DNA of 54,379 nucleotides from Salinarimonas soli (lineage in GTDB: Bacteria > Pseudomonadota > Alphaproteobacteria > Rhizobiales > Beijerinckiaceae), in the NCBI RefSeq assembly GCF_008386575.1, contig NZ_VUOA01000003.1:1-54379 (forward strand), given 5' to 3'. The notes below the pieces were generated by a model. It did no database searches and was not told the DNA's origin. It saw only the letters and a program-made list of their open reading frames with translations. Shown piece by piece: positions 6,537 through 15,993 of the stretch (positions are counted from its first letter, which is position 1; every line of letters starts with the position of its first letter). A program made the position numbers and the translations under genes.

Positions 6537-6707
6537 CCCCATCCGCCCCTGAGTCAAAGCGCCGCGGCGAAGGGCGCCCAGCGCCGCGAACCCGTTGGCC
6601 GCCCGTCGGAAGGCGCCATTGCCCTTCGTCCCCGTGATTCCCACATCACGTGGACCGCGGACCCGTTGCGATTGACAGCGGAGTCCCGGAGGACGAAACC
6701 TGACGGC

Positions 6708-6971
6708 ATGACCCAGAGCAACCGCATCCTCGACGACTTCTCGCGCCTCGTGACCGACATGGCGGGCGCCGCGCAGGGCCTGCGCCGCGAGGCCGAGACG
6801 GTGGCGCGGGGGCAGATGGAGCGCTTCCTGCGCGAGATGGACCTCGTGACCCGCGAGGAGTTCGAGGCGCAGCGCGACCTCGCCGTCGCGGCGCGGGAGG
6901 AGGCCGACCGCCTCGCCGGGCGCCTGGCCGACCTTGAGAGCCGCATCGCTGCCCTCGAAGCAAAGGCTTAG
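6708..6971 (+). CDS. ubiK: Ubiquinone biosynthesis accessory factor UbiK (BMFP family)
   Basis: This 87-residue protein has the BMFP (YqiC/UbiK) layout. An N-terminal amphipathic helix (ILDDFSRLVTDMAGAAQGLR) comes first. Then comes ETVARGQMERFLREMDLVTREEFE, then a coiled coil ending LADLESRIAALEAKA. In enterobacteria UbiK assists aerobic ubiquinone synthesis with UbiJ and binds membranes. ATG 6708 is preferred over a 14-codon extension because it matches the family N-terminus; GGAGGA lies about 14 bases upstream, a slightly long spacing. The call is by family pattern; activity here is untested. Confidence 0.85.
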   Translation: MTQSNRILDDFSRLVTDMAGAAQGLRREAETVARGQMERFLREMDLVTREEFEAQRDLAVAAREEADRLAGRLADLESRIAALEAKA

Positions 6972-7247
6972 ATCGTATTTCTCACGTGAGGCTTGTGGAC
7001 AGAGGATCTCGCCGGATTGTACGGCGCCCCCGAATCCACGACTCTCTTGTCAACTTCGAAAGACGGGAGTCGGGCGGACTATAGTCGAAGCGCTGATGAT
7101 TCGTGTCGAGACGGCGGTGCAGGCCCGCTCCAAGAATGGAAGTCTCGGACGAATATTGTGAGGCCGGCCGAAGGGCGGGCTTTCACGGCGCCGAACAGTT
7201 CTCGCGTCCGCTTTCCTTCCCCCTTCGCTCGACGAGCCCGGACCGAC

Positions 7248-7748
7248 ATGACCCAGCTTCACATCGACACCGACCGCAGCGAGCATCCCCTCGACGTGGT
7301 CGAGCGCCTGGCCTCGCACAAGCACTGGAGCTTCGACCGCTTCGACATCGACGAGATGTCCGTGGCGGTGGCGGGACGCTGGACCGATTACCAGGTCGCG
7401 TTCACCTGGATCGAGGACGTTGAGGCGCTGCACATCGCCTGCGCCTTCGATCTCAAGGTGCCGGACCGGCGCCGCAACGACATCCTCCAGCTCGTCTCCC
7501 TCGTGAACGAGCAGCTCTGGGTCGGCCATTTCGACCTCTGGAACGCCGAGAACGTGGTGATGTACCGCCACGCCCTCATCCTGGCGGGGGGCGCCGAGCC
7601 CACGCACGGCCAATGCGAAATGCTCATGAAGGCCGCCATCGACGCCTGCGAGCGCTATTACCAGGCGTTCCAGTTCGTGATCTGGGCCGGCAAGAGCCCC
7701 CGGGAGGCCCTCGACGCCGTCCTGTTCGAGACCGAAGGCGAGGCTTGA
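7248..7748 (+). CDS. YbjN domain-containing protein
   Basis: This 166-residue soluble protein matches the YbjN/DUF1790-type family common in alphaproteobacteria. Typical parts are HPLDVVERLASHKHWSFDR, RWTDYQVAFTWIEDVEALHI, then NDILQLVSLVNEQLWVGHFDLW and an RHALIL segment. The fold is related to type III secretion chaperones. E. coli YbjN affects stress and motility genes, but a molecular role for this family is not established. ATG 7248 is used since the preceding 85 codons carry no family sequence. It lies 72 bases before proC in the same direction, a recurring neighbourhood in rhizobia to my knowledge. Confidence 0.85.
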   Translation: MTQLHIDTDRSEHPLDVVERLASHKHWSFDRFDIDEMSVAVAGRWTDYQVAFTWIEDVEALHIACAFDLKVPDRRRNDILQLVSLVNEQLWVGHFDLWNAENVVMYRHALILAGGAEPTHGQCEMLMKAAIDACERYYQAFQFVIWAGKSPREALDAVLFETEGEA

Positions 7749-7820
7749 TCGCCGCTGCCGCCGCGCTCTAGACAGGGTGCGGCGCTCAAGCTCCCGGGCG
7801 CCTCCAACCGTGAGGCCCTC

Positions 7821-8636
7821 ATGAACGCCGCCCTGCCGCCGTCCCTCGCCCTCGTCGGCGCCGGCAAGATGGGCGGCGCCATGCTGGAGGGCTGGCTTTC
7901 CATCGGCCTGCCGCCGCACGCGGTCAGCGTCTTCGACGCCCACCCCTCCGACGCCATCCAGGCGCTCTGCGCCGCCCGCGGCCTCGCGTTGAACCCCCAA
8001 CAGATCGCCCCGCCCGCCGTCCTCGTGCTCGCGACGAAGCCGCAGACGCTGGAGGCCGTGGCGCCCCTCGTCGAGGGGATCGTCTCGCCCGACACGGTTC
8101 TCGTCTCGATCCTCGCGGGCAAGACCATCGCCGACCTCCTGCGCCGCGTCCCGACGGTGCGCGCCGTGGTTCGGGCCATGCCGAACCTGCCCGCCAGCAT
8201 CGGGGCCGGGGCCACGGGCGCCTTCGCCAACGAGGCGGTGACGGAGGAGGGCAGGGCGCGAGCCCATGCGCTGCTTGCCGCCAACGGCATCGTCGAGTGG
8301 CTGCCCTCGGAGGACCTCATCGACGCGGTGACGGCTCTGTCGGGCTCCGGGCCGTCCTATGTCTTCCATCTCGTCGAGTGCCTGGCCGAGGCCGGCGCGC
8401 AGGCAGGCCTTCCCCCCGATCTCGCCCTGCGGCTCGCCCGCGCCACCGTGACCGGGGCGGGCCGGCTCCTGGAGGCGAGCGATCTTGGCGCCGACGTGCT
8501 GCGCCAGAACGTGACCTCGCCCGGGGGCACCACGGCCGCGGCCCTGGAGGTCTTGATGGGGGAGGGCGGGATGGCGCCGCTCATGACCGAGGCCGTCGCT
8601 GCGGCGAAGCGGCGCGCCGAGGCGCTTTCCGGCTAG
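7821..8636 (+). CDS. proC: Pyrroline-5-carboxylate reductase
   Basis: This 271-residue enzyme performs the last step of proline synthesis, NAD(P)H-dependent reduction of 1-pyrroline-5-carboxylate. The N-terminal Rossmann motif is VGAGKMGGAMLEGW (about residues 11-24). The dimerisation/active-site region is SGSGPSYVFHLVECLAEAGA, followed by RQNVTSPGGTTAAALEVL, the ProC signature. Length is standard. GTGAGG lies before the ATG. A TetR gene follows 63 bases downstream in the same direction, with its own ribosome site, so co-transcription is possible but not proven. Confidence 0.96.
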   Translation: MNAALPPSLALVGAGKMGGAMLEGWLSIGLPPHAVSVFDAHPSDAIQALCAARGLALNPQQIAPPAVLVLATKPQTLEAVAPLVEGIVSPDTVLVSILAGKTIADLLRRVPTVRAVVRAMPNLPASIGAGATGAFANEAVTEEGRARAHALLAANGIVEWLPSEDLIDAVTALSGSGPSYVFHLVECLAEAGAQAGLPPDLALRLARATVTGAGRLLEASDLGADVLRQNVTSPGGTTAAALEVLMGEGGMAPLMTEAVAAAKRRAEALSG

Positions 8637-8699
8637 GGCTCCGTTCCAACCGGGCCCCCTCGGCCCTACCTGAGGGGCAGGGTAGAGGGAGAAGCGTTC

Positions 8700-9419
8700 A
8701 TGGCCGAAGAGACGAAGCGTGCGACCCGCGACGACGTCGTCGAGACCCTGATGCGGCTGGCGGCCGACCGGCCGTGGGACGACATCGAGATCACCGACAT
8801 CGCGGAGGCCGCCGGCATCTCGCTCGCCGAGTTCCGCGAGTGGTTCCCTTCCAAGGGCGCCGTGCTCGGCGCCTTCTCCCGCAAGATCGACTTGGAAGTT
8901 TTGCGCCAGGGCGGCGATGACCTCGCGGGCGAGCCGGCGCGCGAGCGCCTGTTCGACGTGTTCATGCGCCGCATCGATGCCCTCACCCCCTACAAGCGGG
9001 CCCTGCGCCGGATCATGGCGGGGGTGCGCGGCGAGCCGCTGACGCTCGCGGCCCTCAACGGCGTTGCCCTCAACTCCATGCGTTTCATGCTGGCGGCGGC
9101 CAACATCTCGACGGAGGGGCCGCTCGGCACCCTGAAGCTCCAGGGTGCGGTGATCGTGTTCTCCAACACGATGGAGACCTGGTTCGAGGACGACAGCGAG
9201 GATCTCGCCCGCACCATGGCCCGCCTCGACCGCGAGCTGCGCCGGGGCGAGCGGGTGCTGGAACGCGCCGAGGACGTCCGCCGCTTCACGGCCCCCTTGC
9301 GCGCCGTGGGCCAGGCTTTCTTCGACGGTCGCAACCGCATGCGCCGCCGCGCCCGCACCCGACCCGCGCCGCACGACATGGCCGACGAGGCGCCGCAGGG
9401 CTACGATCCGTCGATCTGA
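8700..9419 (+). CDS. TetR/AcrR family transcriptional regulator
   Basis: The 239-residue protein has a TetR-type helix-turn-helix at about residues 10-55 (DDVVETLMRLAADRPWDDIE, then ITDIAEAAGISLAEFREWF, then PSKGAVLGAF). An all-helical ligand or dimerisation domain follows. The C-terminal 40 residues are basic (RNRMRRRARTR) and probably disordered. AGGGAGAAG precedes the ATG. No neighbouring transporter or divergent target suggests a ligand; the target is unknown. It is followed by a repeat-filled gap and a convergent operon. Confidence 0.88.
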   Translation: MAEETKRATRDDVVETLMRLAADRPWDDIEITDIAEAAGISLAEFREWFPSKGAVLGAFSRKIDLEVLRQGGDDLAGEPARERLFDVFMRRIDALTPYKRALRRIMAGVRGEPLTLAALNGVALNSMRFMLAAANISTEGPLGTLKLQGAVIVFSNTMETWFEDDSEDLARTMARLDRELRRGERVLERAEDVRRFTAPLRAVGQAFFDGRNRMRRRARTRPAPHDMADEAPQGYDPSI

Positions 9420-9516
9420 GGGGGCGCTCCGGCTCACGGGCGTGGTGCGGGCTGCGAGGCTCCGTTACGGTCCGCACCTCGGGATCAGGGGGCTGCCGGC
9501 ATCCCACTCGTCACCC

Positions 9517-9641
9517 TCGTCCTGAGGTGCCCGCCGCAGGCGGGCCTCGAAGGGCGCTCCAGGGATTTCTCACCGGCTGTGGCAAGCGTCCTGCGTGCTT
9601 CGAGACGACCCGCCATGCAGGCCTCCTCAGCATGAGGGAGG
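9517..9641. repeat. Dispersed two-part intergenic repeat, copy R2
   Basis: It starts TCGTCCTGAGGTGCCCGCCG, contains GGGCCTCGAAGGGCGCTCCA, and ends with GCTTCGAGAC and CTCCTCAGCATGAGGG. Both blocks match R1 (3165-3285) in inverted orientation. The GCCCGCCGCAGGCGGGC segment is itself a perfect hairpin. Confidence 0.65.
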
Positions 9642-9679
9642 AGGTGCCCTGGACCAGCGTGGTACCCCCTCACCCCCGG

Positions 9680-9702
9680 CCCCTCTCCCCATGGGAGAGG
9701 GG
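9680..9702. terminator. Hairpin in convergent gap, CCCCTCTCCC family
   Basis: CCCCTCTCCC (9680-9689) pairs perfectly with GGGAGAGGGG (9693-9702) around a 3-base loop. It lacks a T-tract on either strand. The same stem occurs at 24972-25010 and, varied, at 31219-31247 and 41329-41350. Its position between convergent genes suggests transcription ending. Confidence 0.45.
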
Positions 9703-9718
9703 AGCGCGCCCGGCTTGA

Positions 9719-9825
9719 TCCTGAGGAGCCCCGAAAGGCGCACCAGGAATCTCCTCACCGAAGTGGTGTGCGGCCTGCGTGCTTCGAGACGCCCGCTGGC
9801 GCTGGCTCCTCAGCATGAGGGCGAA
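9719..9825. repeat. Dispersed intergenic repeat, copy R3
   Basis: It begins CCTGAGGAGCC and ends with TGCGTGCTTCGAGACGCCCG and GGCTCCTCAGCATGAGGG, matching the second block of R2 and the inverted first block of R1. The left block is more diverged. Confidence 0.55.
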
Positions 9826-9865
9826 GGGGAGCTCGTCTCCGCCCCCACCCCGCGTTCCGGCCCCT

Positions 9866-10219
9866 TCAGGCCCCGGCGCGCTCGCGCCAGGAGAGCGGGC
9901 CCGAGCGCTCGTAGAGCCAGCGGTACTGGCTCGTCATCTGCGTCGTGCGGGTATAGCGGAAGCCGATCAGCCCGATGACGAGGAGCACGATCGCGTCGAC
10001 CACGTAATAGTGCAGCGACAGCAGCGTGCCGTGGAACAGCGCGAAGTGGATGAAGCGCACCGCACCGGCCAGGATCAGGAGATAGAGCACGGCCGCCCAC
10101 AGGGCCCGCCAGGTGAGCGCGCAGGCCCGCCCCGTCATCCAGGCAGCCCAGCCGCCCATGATCACGGTGACCAGCGCGAACAGGAAGAACGAGGGCTCTT
10201 CGTAGAGGATGCCTTGCAT
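9866..10219 (-). CDS. DUF6867-type integral membrane protein of the liv operon
   Basis: This 117-residue protein has about three to four hydrophobic segments: FFLFALVTVIMGGWAAWM, LWAAVLYLLILAGAVRFIHF and YYVVDAIVLLVIGLIGFRY. A basic soluble tail (TSQYRWLYERSGPLSWRERAGA) follows. The pattern fits the DUF6867 family, found next to branched-chain amino acid transporter genes in Rhizobiales. Its ATG overlaps the livF stop by one base (TGATG), so it is translationally coupled. Function is unknown; an accessory role in the transporter is an inference from coupling only. It is the last gene of the operon. Confidence 0.7.
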   Translation of the reverse strand: MQGILYEEPSFFLFALVTVIMGGWAAWMTGRACALTWRALWAAVLYLLILAGAVRFIHFALFHGTLLSLHYYVVDAIVLLVIGLIGFRYTRTTQMTSQYRWLYERSGPLSWRERAGA

Positions 10220-11001
10220 CAGTGCCTCCCGCCTTCGAGGTAAGCCGCCTGGACCTGCGGGTTCTCCAGGAGCTCGCGCCCGGTGCCCGTCATGGTGATG
10301 GTGCCCGTGACCATCACGTAGCCGCGATGCGCCAGCTTCAGGGCGTGGTAGGCGTTCTGCTCCACGAGGAAGACGGTCATCCCGTCGCGCTCGTTGAGCT
10401 CCTTCACCACCGAGAAGATCTGCTTCACGATGAGCGGCGCGAGGCCGAGCGAGGGCTCGTCGAGCATGAGGAGCCGCGGGCGGCTCATGAGCGCGCGGGC
10501 GATGGCGAGCATCTGCTGCTCGCCGCCCGACATCGTGCCCCCGCGCTGGTACAGGCGCTCGCGCAGGCGCGGGAACAGGTCGCAGACCCGGTCGAGGTCC
10601 TCCTTGAAATGCGTGCCCCCGTTCACGGAGGCGCCCATCTGCAGGTTCTCGTAGACGGTCATGCGCGGGAAGATGCGCCGCCCCTCCGGCGACTGGGCGA
10701 TCGACATCCGGGCGATGTGGTGGGTGGGCACCCGGGTGATGTCCTGGCCCGCATAGGTGATGCGGCCCTCGCGCGCCCTGGGGCTGCCGAAGATCGTCAT
10801 CATCAGGGTCGACTTGCCGGCGCCGTTGGCGCCGATGAGCGTGACGATCTCGCCCTCGTGCACGTCGAGGTCGACGCCCTTGAGGGCGATGATGTTGCCA
10901 TAATAGGTCTTCACGCCGCGCACGCTCAGGAGCGGCGCGCGCTTGCCGTCCTGGATCGCGCGGGTCTCGTCGACCAGAACGTTGATGCCGCCGACGCTCA
11001 T
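10219..11001 (-). CDS. livF: Branched-chain amino acid ABC transporter ATPase LivF
   Basis: This 260-residue ATPase has Walker A GANGAGKS (residues 57-64), the signature MSGGEQ (157-162) and Walker B LLMLDEP (177-183). It has the LivF-type sequence QSPEGRRIFPRMTVYENLQMGA. LivF energises uptake of leucine, isoleucine and valine, or other amides and amino acids in this HAAT family, together with LivG. The ATG overlaps the end of livG by four bases. A 25-residue N-terminal extension precedes the usual start region. Confidence 0.94.
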   Translation of the reverse strand: MSVGGINVLVDETRAIQDGKRAPLLSVRGVKTYYGNIIALKGVDLDVHEGEIVTLIGANGAGKSTLMMTIFGSPRAREGRITYAGQDITRVPTHHIARMSIAQSPEGRRIFPRMTVYENLQMGASVNGGTHFKEDLDRVCDLFPRLRERLYQRGGTMSGGEQQMLAIARALMSRPRLLMLDEPSLGLAPLIVKQIFSVVKELNERDGMTVFLVEQNAYHALKLAHRGYVMVTGTITMTGTGRELLENPQVQAAYLEGGRH

Positions 11002-11882
11002 ACGCCCACCTCCGCCTCGACCTTCTCCACCTCGTCGTCCTCGACGCCGAGATAGGCCGCGATCACCTTCGGGTCGTCGCGGATCTCGCCAGGCGTGCCG
11101 TCGGCGATCTTGGTGCCGTAGTCGAGCACGACCACGTGGTCCGAGATCTCCATGACGACGCTCATGTCGTGCTCGATGAGGAGCAGCGAGGTGCCCTGGT
11201 CCCGGCGGATGTCGAGGAGCAGCCGGTTGAGCTCGTTCGATTCGCGCGGGTTAAGGCCCGCCGCCGGCTCGTCGAGGCAGAGCAGGATCGGGTCCGTGCA
11301 CATGGCGCGCGCGATCTCGAGGCGGCGCTGGTCGCCGTAGGGGAGATCGCCCGCCGGATCGTCGGCCCGGTCGGTGAGGCCGATCTTGTCGAGCCAGTAC
11401 TTCGCCTTCTCGATCGCCCTGGCCTCGTCGGCCCGGTAGGGGCCGATGCCCAGCAGCCCCAGCACGCTGAACCCTGAGGCGATCATGAGCTTGTTGTGCT
11501 GCGCGACGAGCAGGTTCTCCAGCACGGTCATGCCGGTGAACAGGCGGATGTTCTGGAAGGTGCGGGCGACGCGGGCCTTCCAGTTCACGGAATGGCCCGG
11601 CAGGCGCTCCAGGAGGTAGGTGGCGCCCTCCTCCTGGCGCAGGGTCATCATGCCCTCCGTGGGCTTGTAGAAGCCCGTGATGCAGTTGAACACCGTGGTC
11701 TTGCCGGCGCCGTTGGGGCCGATCAGGGCCGTGATGTCCCCGCGCCCCGCCCGGAACGACAGGTCGTTCACGGCGACGAGGCCGCCGAAGCGCATGGTGA
11801 GGTGGTCCACCGCGAGAACCGCATCGCGCTCCCAGAGCGCGGTGCCGGCGGCCGCGGGGGCGGTGGTGACGGACGCGCTCAT
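10998..11882 (-). CDS. livG: Branched-chain amino acid ABC transporter ATPase LivG
   Basis: This 294-residue ATPase has Walker A GPNGAGKT (residues 55-62), the LivG-typical sequence RVARTFQNIRLFTGMTVLEN, a diverged signature LPYGDQRRLEIARA and Walker B ILLCLDEPAAGLNP. The insert after the Q-loop (LERLPGHSVNWKARV) is normal for LivG of this group. ATG 11882 is chosen because it overlaps the livM stop as TGATG; a very long upstream extension in this frame is antisense-type shadow. It pairs with LivF on the cytoplasmic face of LivHM. Confidence 0.94.
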   Translation of the reverse strand: MSASVTTAPAAAGTALWERDAVLAVDHLTMRFGGLVAVNDLSFRAGRGDITALIGPNGAGKTTVFNCITGFYKPTEGMMTLRQEEGATYLLERLPGHSVNWKARVARTFQNIRLFTGMTVLENLLVAQHNKLMIASGFSVLGLLGIGPYRADEARAIEKAKYWLDKIGLTDRADDPAGDLPYGDQRRLEIARAMCTDPILLCLDEPAAGLNPRESNELNRLLLDIRRDQGTSLLLIEHDMSVVMEISDHVVVLDYGTKIADGTPGEIRDDPKVIAAYLGVEDDEVEKVEAEVGV

Positions 11883-13282
11883 CAGCCGTGCCCTTCCTTG
11901 ACGTGGGAGCCGGAGATCGCGCGCCGCTCCTTGAGGATGGCCGTGGGCTCGCGTTCCGAGATGAGGCCGCGGGGGCGCCAGATCATCATGGCCACCATGC
12001 CCAGCCCGAAGATGAGGAAGCGGAACTCGTTCGGGTCGAAGCTCTCGCCGAACACGGCCTTCAGGAAGCCGAGATTGCGCAGGAGCTCGGGGCCCGCCAC
12101 CATGACGATCGCCGCGATCGCCACGCCGAGCTGCGAGCCCATGCCGCCCAGCACCACGATGGCGAGGATCACCGCCGATTCGAGGAAGGTGAAGCTCTCC
12201 GGGCTGATGAAGCCCTGGCGCACCGCGAAGAACGAGCCCGCGAAGCCGCCGAACATCGCGCCCGTGGCGAAGGCCGTGAGCTTGGTGTTCGTCGTGTTGA
12301 TGCCGAGCGACCGGCAGGCGATCTCGTCCTCGCGAAGCGCCTCCCACGCCCGGCCGACGGGCAGCTTGCGCAGGCGCAGCGTCACGAAGGCGGTGAGGAA
12401 CGCGAGACCTAAGATGAGGTAGTAGAGGAAGATCACCCGGTGCATGGGGCTGAAGGTGAGCCCGAACAGCGAGGCGAAGCCGCCCTCGTCCGCCGAGAAC
12501 GGCACCCCGAAGAAGGTGACGCGCGGGATCGACGAGATGCCCGCGCCGCCGCCGGAGAAGTCCACCCAGTTGATGAGCACGAGGCGGATGATCTCGCCGA
12601 AGGCGAGCGTCACGATGGCGAGGTAGTCGCCCCGCAGGCGCAGGACGGGGAAGCCGAGCAGCATGCCCCAGAACGCCGCCAGGATGCCGGCGAGCGGCAG
12701 GCAGATCCAGAAGGACAGGCCGAACGTGGTGGAGAGGAGCGCGTAGGAATAGGCGCCGACCGCGTAGAAGGCGACGTAGCCCAGATCGAGAAGGCCCGCG
12801 AGGCCCACCACGATGTTGAGGCCCCAGCCGAGCATCACGTAGGTGAGCACCAGGATCCCGAGGTCCACCCAGTAGCGGGACTCGCTCAAGCCGCCCTGGA
12901 TGAGGAACACGATGAGGGGAAAGCTCATCGCCACGCCCATGAAGGCGTAGAGCCCCATCTTGGCCCAGGGCACCGCGTTGGGCGTGGTGCGAACCTCCGC
13001 CTTCTGCTCGACGAGCGGACGCCCGGCGCGGCGGGCGAGCAGCACGTGGTGCAGGAGGCGCGCGGCGAAGACGGCGGCCACGAAGGACGCCACCATGCCG
13101 ATGCGGGGCCTGAGCAGCAGGTCGACGCCCGCGCCCTGATCGGTGCGCAAGAGGACGATGGGGATGCACAGGCCGAGCGTGACGAGGGCCGCGAGGCTCG
13201 CATCCTTGAGGGCGGCGCCCCAGTCGTAGCGCGCGGTGGCGGGAGCCGCCGTGCCGGCCGTCATGGCGTGGGGTGCGTTCAT
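11882..13282 (-). CDS. livM: Branched-chain amino acid ABC transporter permease LivM
   Basis: The 466-residue permease carries the LivM family core: [40 protein letters not shown], and the EAA-like loop [13 protein letters not shown] that contacts the ATPases. About ten membrane spans can be drawn. The first 110 residues hold two or three extra hydrophobic segments and a basic loop, longer than in minimal LivM proteins but common in proteobacteria. livH ends four bases upstream of its ATG, and its stop overlaps the livG start. Confidence 0.94.
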   Translation of the reverse strand: MNAPHAMTAGTAAPATARYDWGAALKDASLAALVTLGLCIPIVLLRTDQGAGVDLLLRPRIGMVASFVAAVFAARLLHHVLLARRAGRPLVEQKAEVRTTPNAVPWAKMGLYAFMGVAMSFPLIVFLIQGGLSESRYWVDLGILVLTYVMLGWGLNIVVGLAGLLDLGYVAFYAVGAYSYALLSTTFGLSFWICLPLAGILAAFWGMLLGFPVLRLRGDYLAIVTLAFGEIIRLVLINWVDFSGGGAGISSIPRVTFFGVPFSADEGGFASLFGLTFSPMHRVIFLYYLILGLAFLTAFVTLRLRKLPVGRAWEALREDEIACRSLGINTTNTKLTAFATGAMFGGFAGSFFAVRQGFISPESFTFLESAVILAIVVLGGMGSQLGVAIAAIVMVAGPELLRNLGFLKAVFGESFDPNEFRFLIFGLGMVAMMIWRPRGLISEREPTAILKERRAISGSHVKEGHG

Positions 13283-13286
13283 CGGA

Positions 13287-14207
<921 letters not shown>

Positions 14208-14485
14208 GGGCGGCGCCGTCCTCTCGTCCCGTGGACCGCCCGCGGCGGTTCCGCGGCGATCTTGCACGCAATGTACGCCCGCTGCCAGAGCGGTCGAGGC
14301 GGGTCTCTAGCAACCCGCGTGCCGATCCACAATGCTTTGCCGTGTCCCTGCGGCATGGAGGCCGCGCGGGCGGCGCGCGCCGGGGCTCTTTTCAAGCGCG
14401 GCGGGCAACACATATCCAGGGCGTACCGTGCGGGCGCTCGCGCCGCCGCCTCACCCGGACGCGGAGCACCCCGGAAAGGTCTCGT

Positions 14486-14998
14486 TTGAACCGTTTCACC
14501 GCCGAAGCCGACCCCGCGCCCGTCGAGCCCGCGCTGTTTCGCGACGGCATGAGCCGCGTGCCGGGCGCCGTGCATCTCGTGTCCACCGACGGACCCGCCG
14601 GGAGCGGCGGCTTTACCGCCACTGCCGTGACCTCGGTCGCCGACACACCGCCGACCCTGCTCGTCTGCGCCAACGGCGCCAACCGCTCCTGCGGCCGGCT
14701 GATCGAGAACGGTGTCTTCGGCGTGAGCACCCTGTCGCATGCCGACGAGGAGCTCGCGGCGGCCTTCGCCGGGCGGACGGGGATCTATGGCGAGGACCGC
14801 TTCCGCCTCGGGCGCTGGACGCGCCTCGTCACGGGCTCGCCCGTGCTGGAGACGGCGATCGCGGGCTTCGACTGCCGCGTGATCGAGGCCCGGCCCCTGG
14901 CCACCCATCTCGTGATCTTCGGCGAGGTGGTCGGGGTCCATCTCGGGCCGGCGCAGCCCGCGCTCGTATATCGCGGCCGGCGATTTCACGGATTGTAG
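14486..14998 (+). CDS. Flavin reductase family protein (FMN-binding)
   Basis: This 170-residue protein fits the flavin reductase-like family (HpaC/RutF type), small dimeric enzymes that reduce free FMN or FAD with NAD(P)H. Typical elements are FRDGMSRVPGAVHLVSTDGP, GFTATAVTSVADTPPTLLVC, NRSCGRLIENGVFGVSTL and the C-terminal LVYRGRRFHGL. The start is taken as TTG 14486, because GGAAAGG lies six bases before it and the length then matches the family; the first ATG (14549) would cut off the conserved N-terminus. No partner monooxygenase lies nearby, so the acceptor is unknown. Confidence 0.88.
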   Translation: MNRFTAEADPAPVEPALFRDGMSRVPGAVHLVSTDGPAGSGGFTATAVTSVADTPPTLLVCANGANRSCGRLIENGVFGVSTLSHADEELAAAFAGRTGIYGEDRFRLGRWTRLVTGSPVLETAIAGFDCRVIEARPLATHLVIFGEVVGVHLGPAQPALVYRGRRFHGL

Positions 14999-15008
14999 AA
15001 CCCTGCCC

Positions 15009-15833
15009 TCAGCGGGCCGTCCAGTCCTGGACCGGGGGAACCCGCGAGACGGCGCCGCCGGAGCCGTAGGCGCTCATGAGGGCCGCCTGGTCGACGATCC
15101 AGCGCATGTGGTCGGTCACGGGGGTGATCGCCGTGTAGCCGCCGCAGGCGGTGGGGCGGCGCTCCTCGAAGGCGCCGCTCGACCAGCTCACCACGCCGAG
15201 GAGCCGGTAGGACCCGCCCTCGCGCCGCAGGATCGGGCCGCCGGAGTCGCCGCGGCAGGCGCCCGCGCCCGTGCGGGCCGCGAAACGCTCGGGGTCCACC
15301 CCGACGAGGACGCGGTTCGCCACCTGGAGGGGCCCGAGCGCCACGAGGTTCGTCTGGCGCAGCGTCCGGGCGGTGCCGCTGCGGCCCTCCGCCGTGATGC
15401 CGTAGCCCGCGAGCACGAGGGGCTCGCCCATGCCCACCGACACGGCGGCGCGGGGATCGAGGGGGGTGAAGTCCGCTCCCAGCGCCCTGTCGAGCCGCAT
15501 GAGGGCGAGGTCGACGCCGGGCTGGCCGCGCGGGGTCGTGCCGGGCACGAAGGCGGGGTGGATCGCCACCTGCGAGGCGCCCGAGCTGCGCGCGCGGAAG
15601 GAGCGGTCGAGCGTCACGACCCGGTAACGCGAGCGCTGGAGCACGCAATGAGCCGCGGTCAGCACGATGTCGGGCGCGATGAGGGCGCCCGAGCAGAGCT
15701 CGCCGTCGGAGTTCTCCACGCGCACCACGATGGTGCGCAGCCCGTCGGGATCGCGCGAGGGCTCGCCGCGCACCACGGCGCCGGCCGGAAGGGTGAGCAC
15801 CGCGAGAGCGATGGCGGCAAGGGTGAGGCGCAT
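15009..15833 (-). CDS. Secreted trypsin-like serine protease
   Basis: The 274-residue protein has a signal peptide (MRLTLAAIALAVLTLPAGA) and then a chymotrypsin-fold (S1) domain. The catalytic histidine is in LTAAHCV, the aspartate in GVDLALMRLD and the serine in CRGDSGGPI, so the triad is complete. Paired cysteines around His and Ser suggest disulfides. It should act in the periplasm or outside the cell. ATG 15833 gives the signal peptide directly. It converges on the flavin reductase with a 10-base gap. Substrate unknown; a V8-like or trypsin-like specificity cannot be settled by eye. Confidence 0.88.
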   Translation of the reverse strand: MRLTLAAIALAVLTLPAGAVVRGEPSRDPDGLRTIVVRVENSDGELCSGALIAPDIVLTAAHCVLQRSRYRVVTLDRSFRARSSGASQVAIHPAFVPGTTPRGQPGVDLALMRLDRALGADFTPLDPRAAVSVGMGEPLVLAGYGITAEGRSGTARTLRQTNLVALGPLQVANRVLVGVDPERFAARTGAGACRGDSGGPILRREGGSYRLLGVVSWSSGAFEERRPTACGGYTAITPVTDHMRWIVDQAALMSAYGSGGAVSRVPPVQDWTAR

Positions 15834-15993
15834 GGCGGGCAGTGTGACCGGAGCGGTGGGGCGGCGCAAGCGCTAGCCAACGCCCGGGCTCGGCCCGGGT
15901 TCCTGCCCGCCGGGGCGCGGAGGCGATTGAGCCCGGCCCCGCGCTCTGCCATGAAGGCGGGGGCGCCCCGAGCGCCGTCCGGAGAGAACGCCC

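Larger units (their letters stand above)
9420..9865. other. Convergent intergenic gap filled with repeats
   Basis: This 446-base gap between the TetR gene and the end of the liv operon has no supported gene. It holds repeat copies R2 (9517-9641) and R3 (9719-9825), with a CCCCTCTCCC hairpin between them at 9680-9702. Confidence 0.7.

Noticed and set aside
6972-7247. Hidden gene or RNA between ubiK and the YbjN gene
   Set aside because: ORFs here lack motifs. GACTATAGTC is a short palindrome that may belong to a promoter, but no matching -35 at proper spacing was found.
7050-9437. 795-codon minus-strand ORF opposite YbjN, proC and TetR
   Set aside because: It is a shadow of three clear plus-strand genes, rich in Gly, Arg, His and Glu with no family motif.
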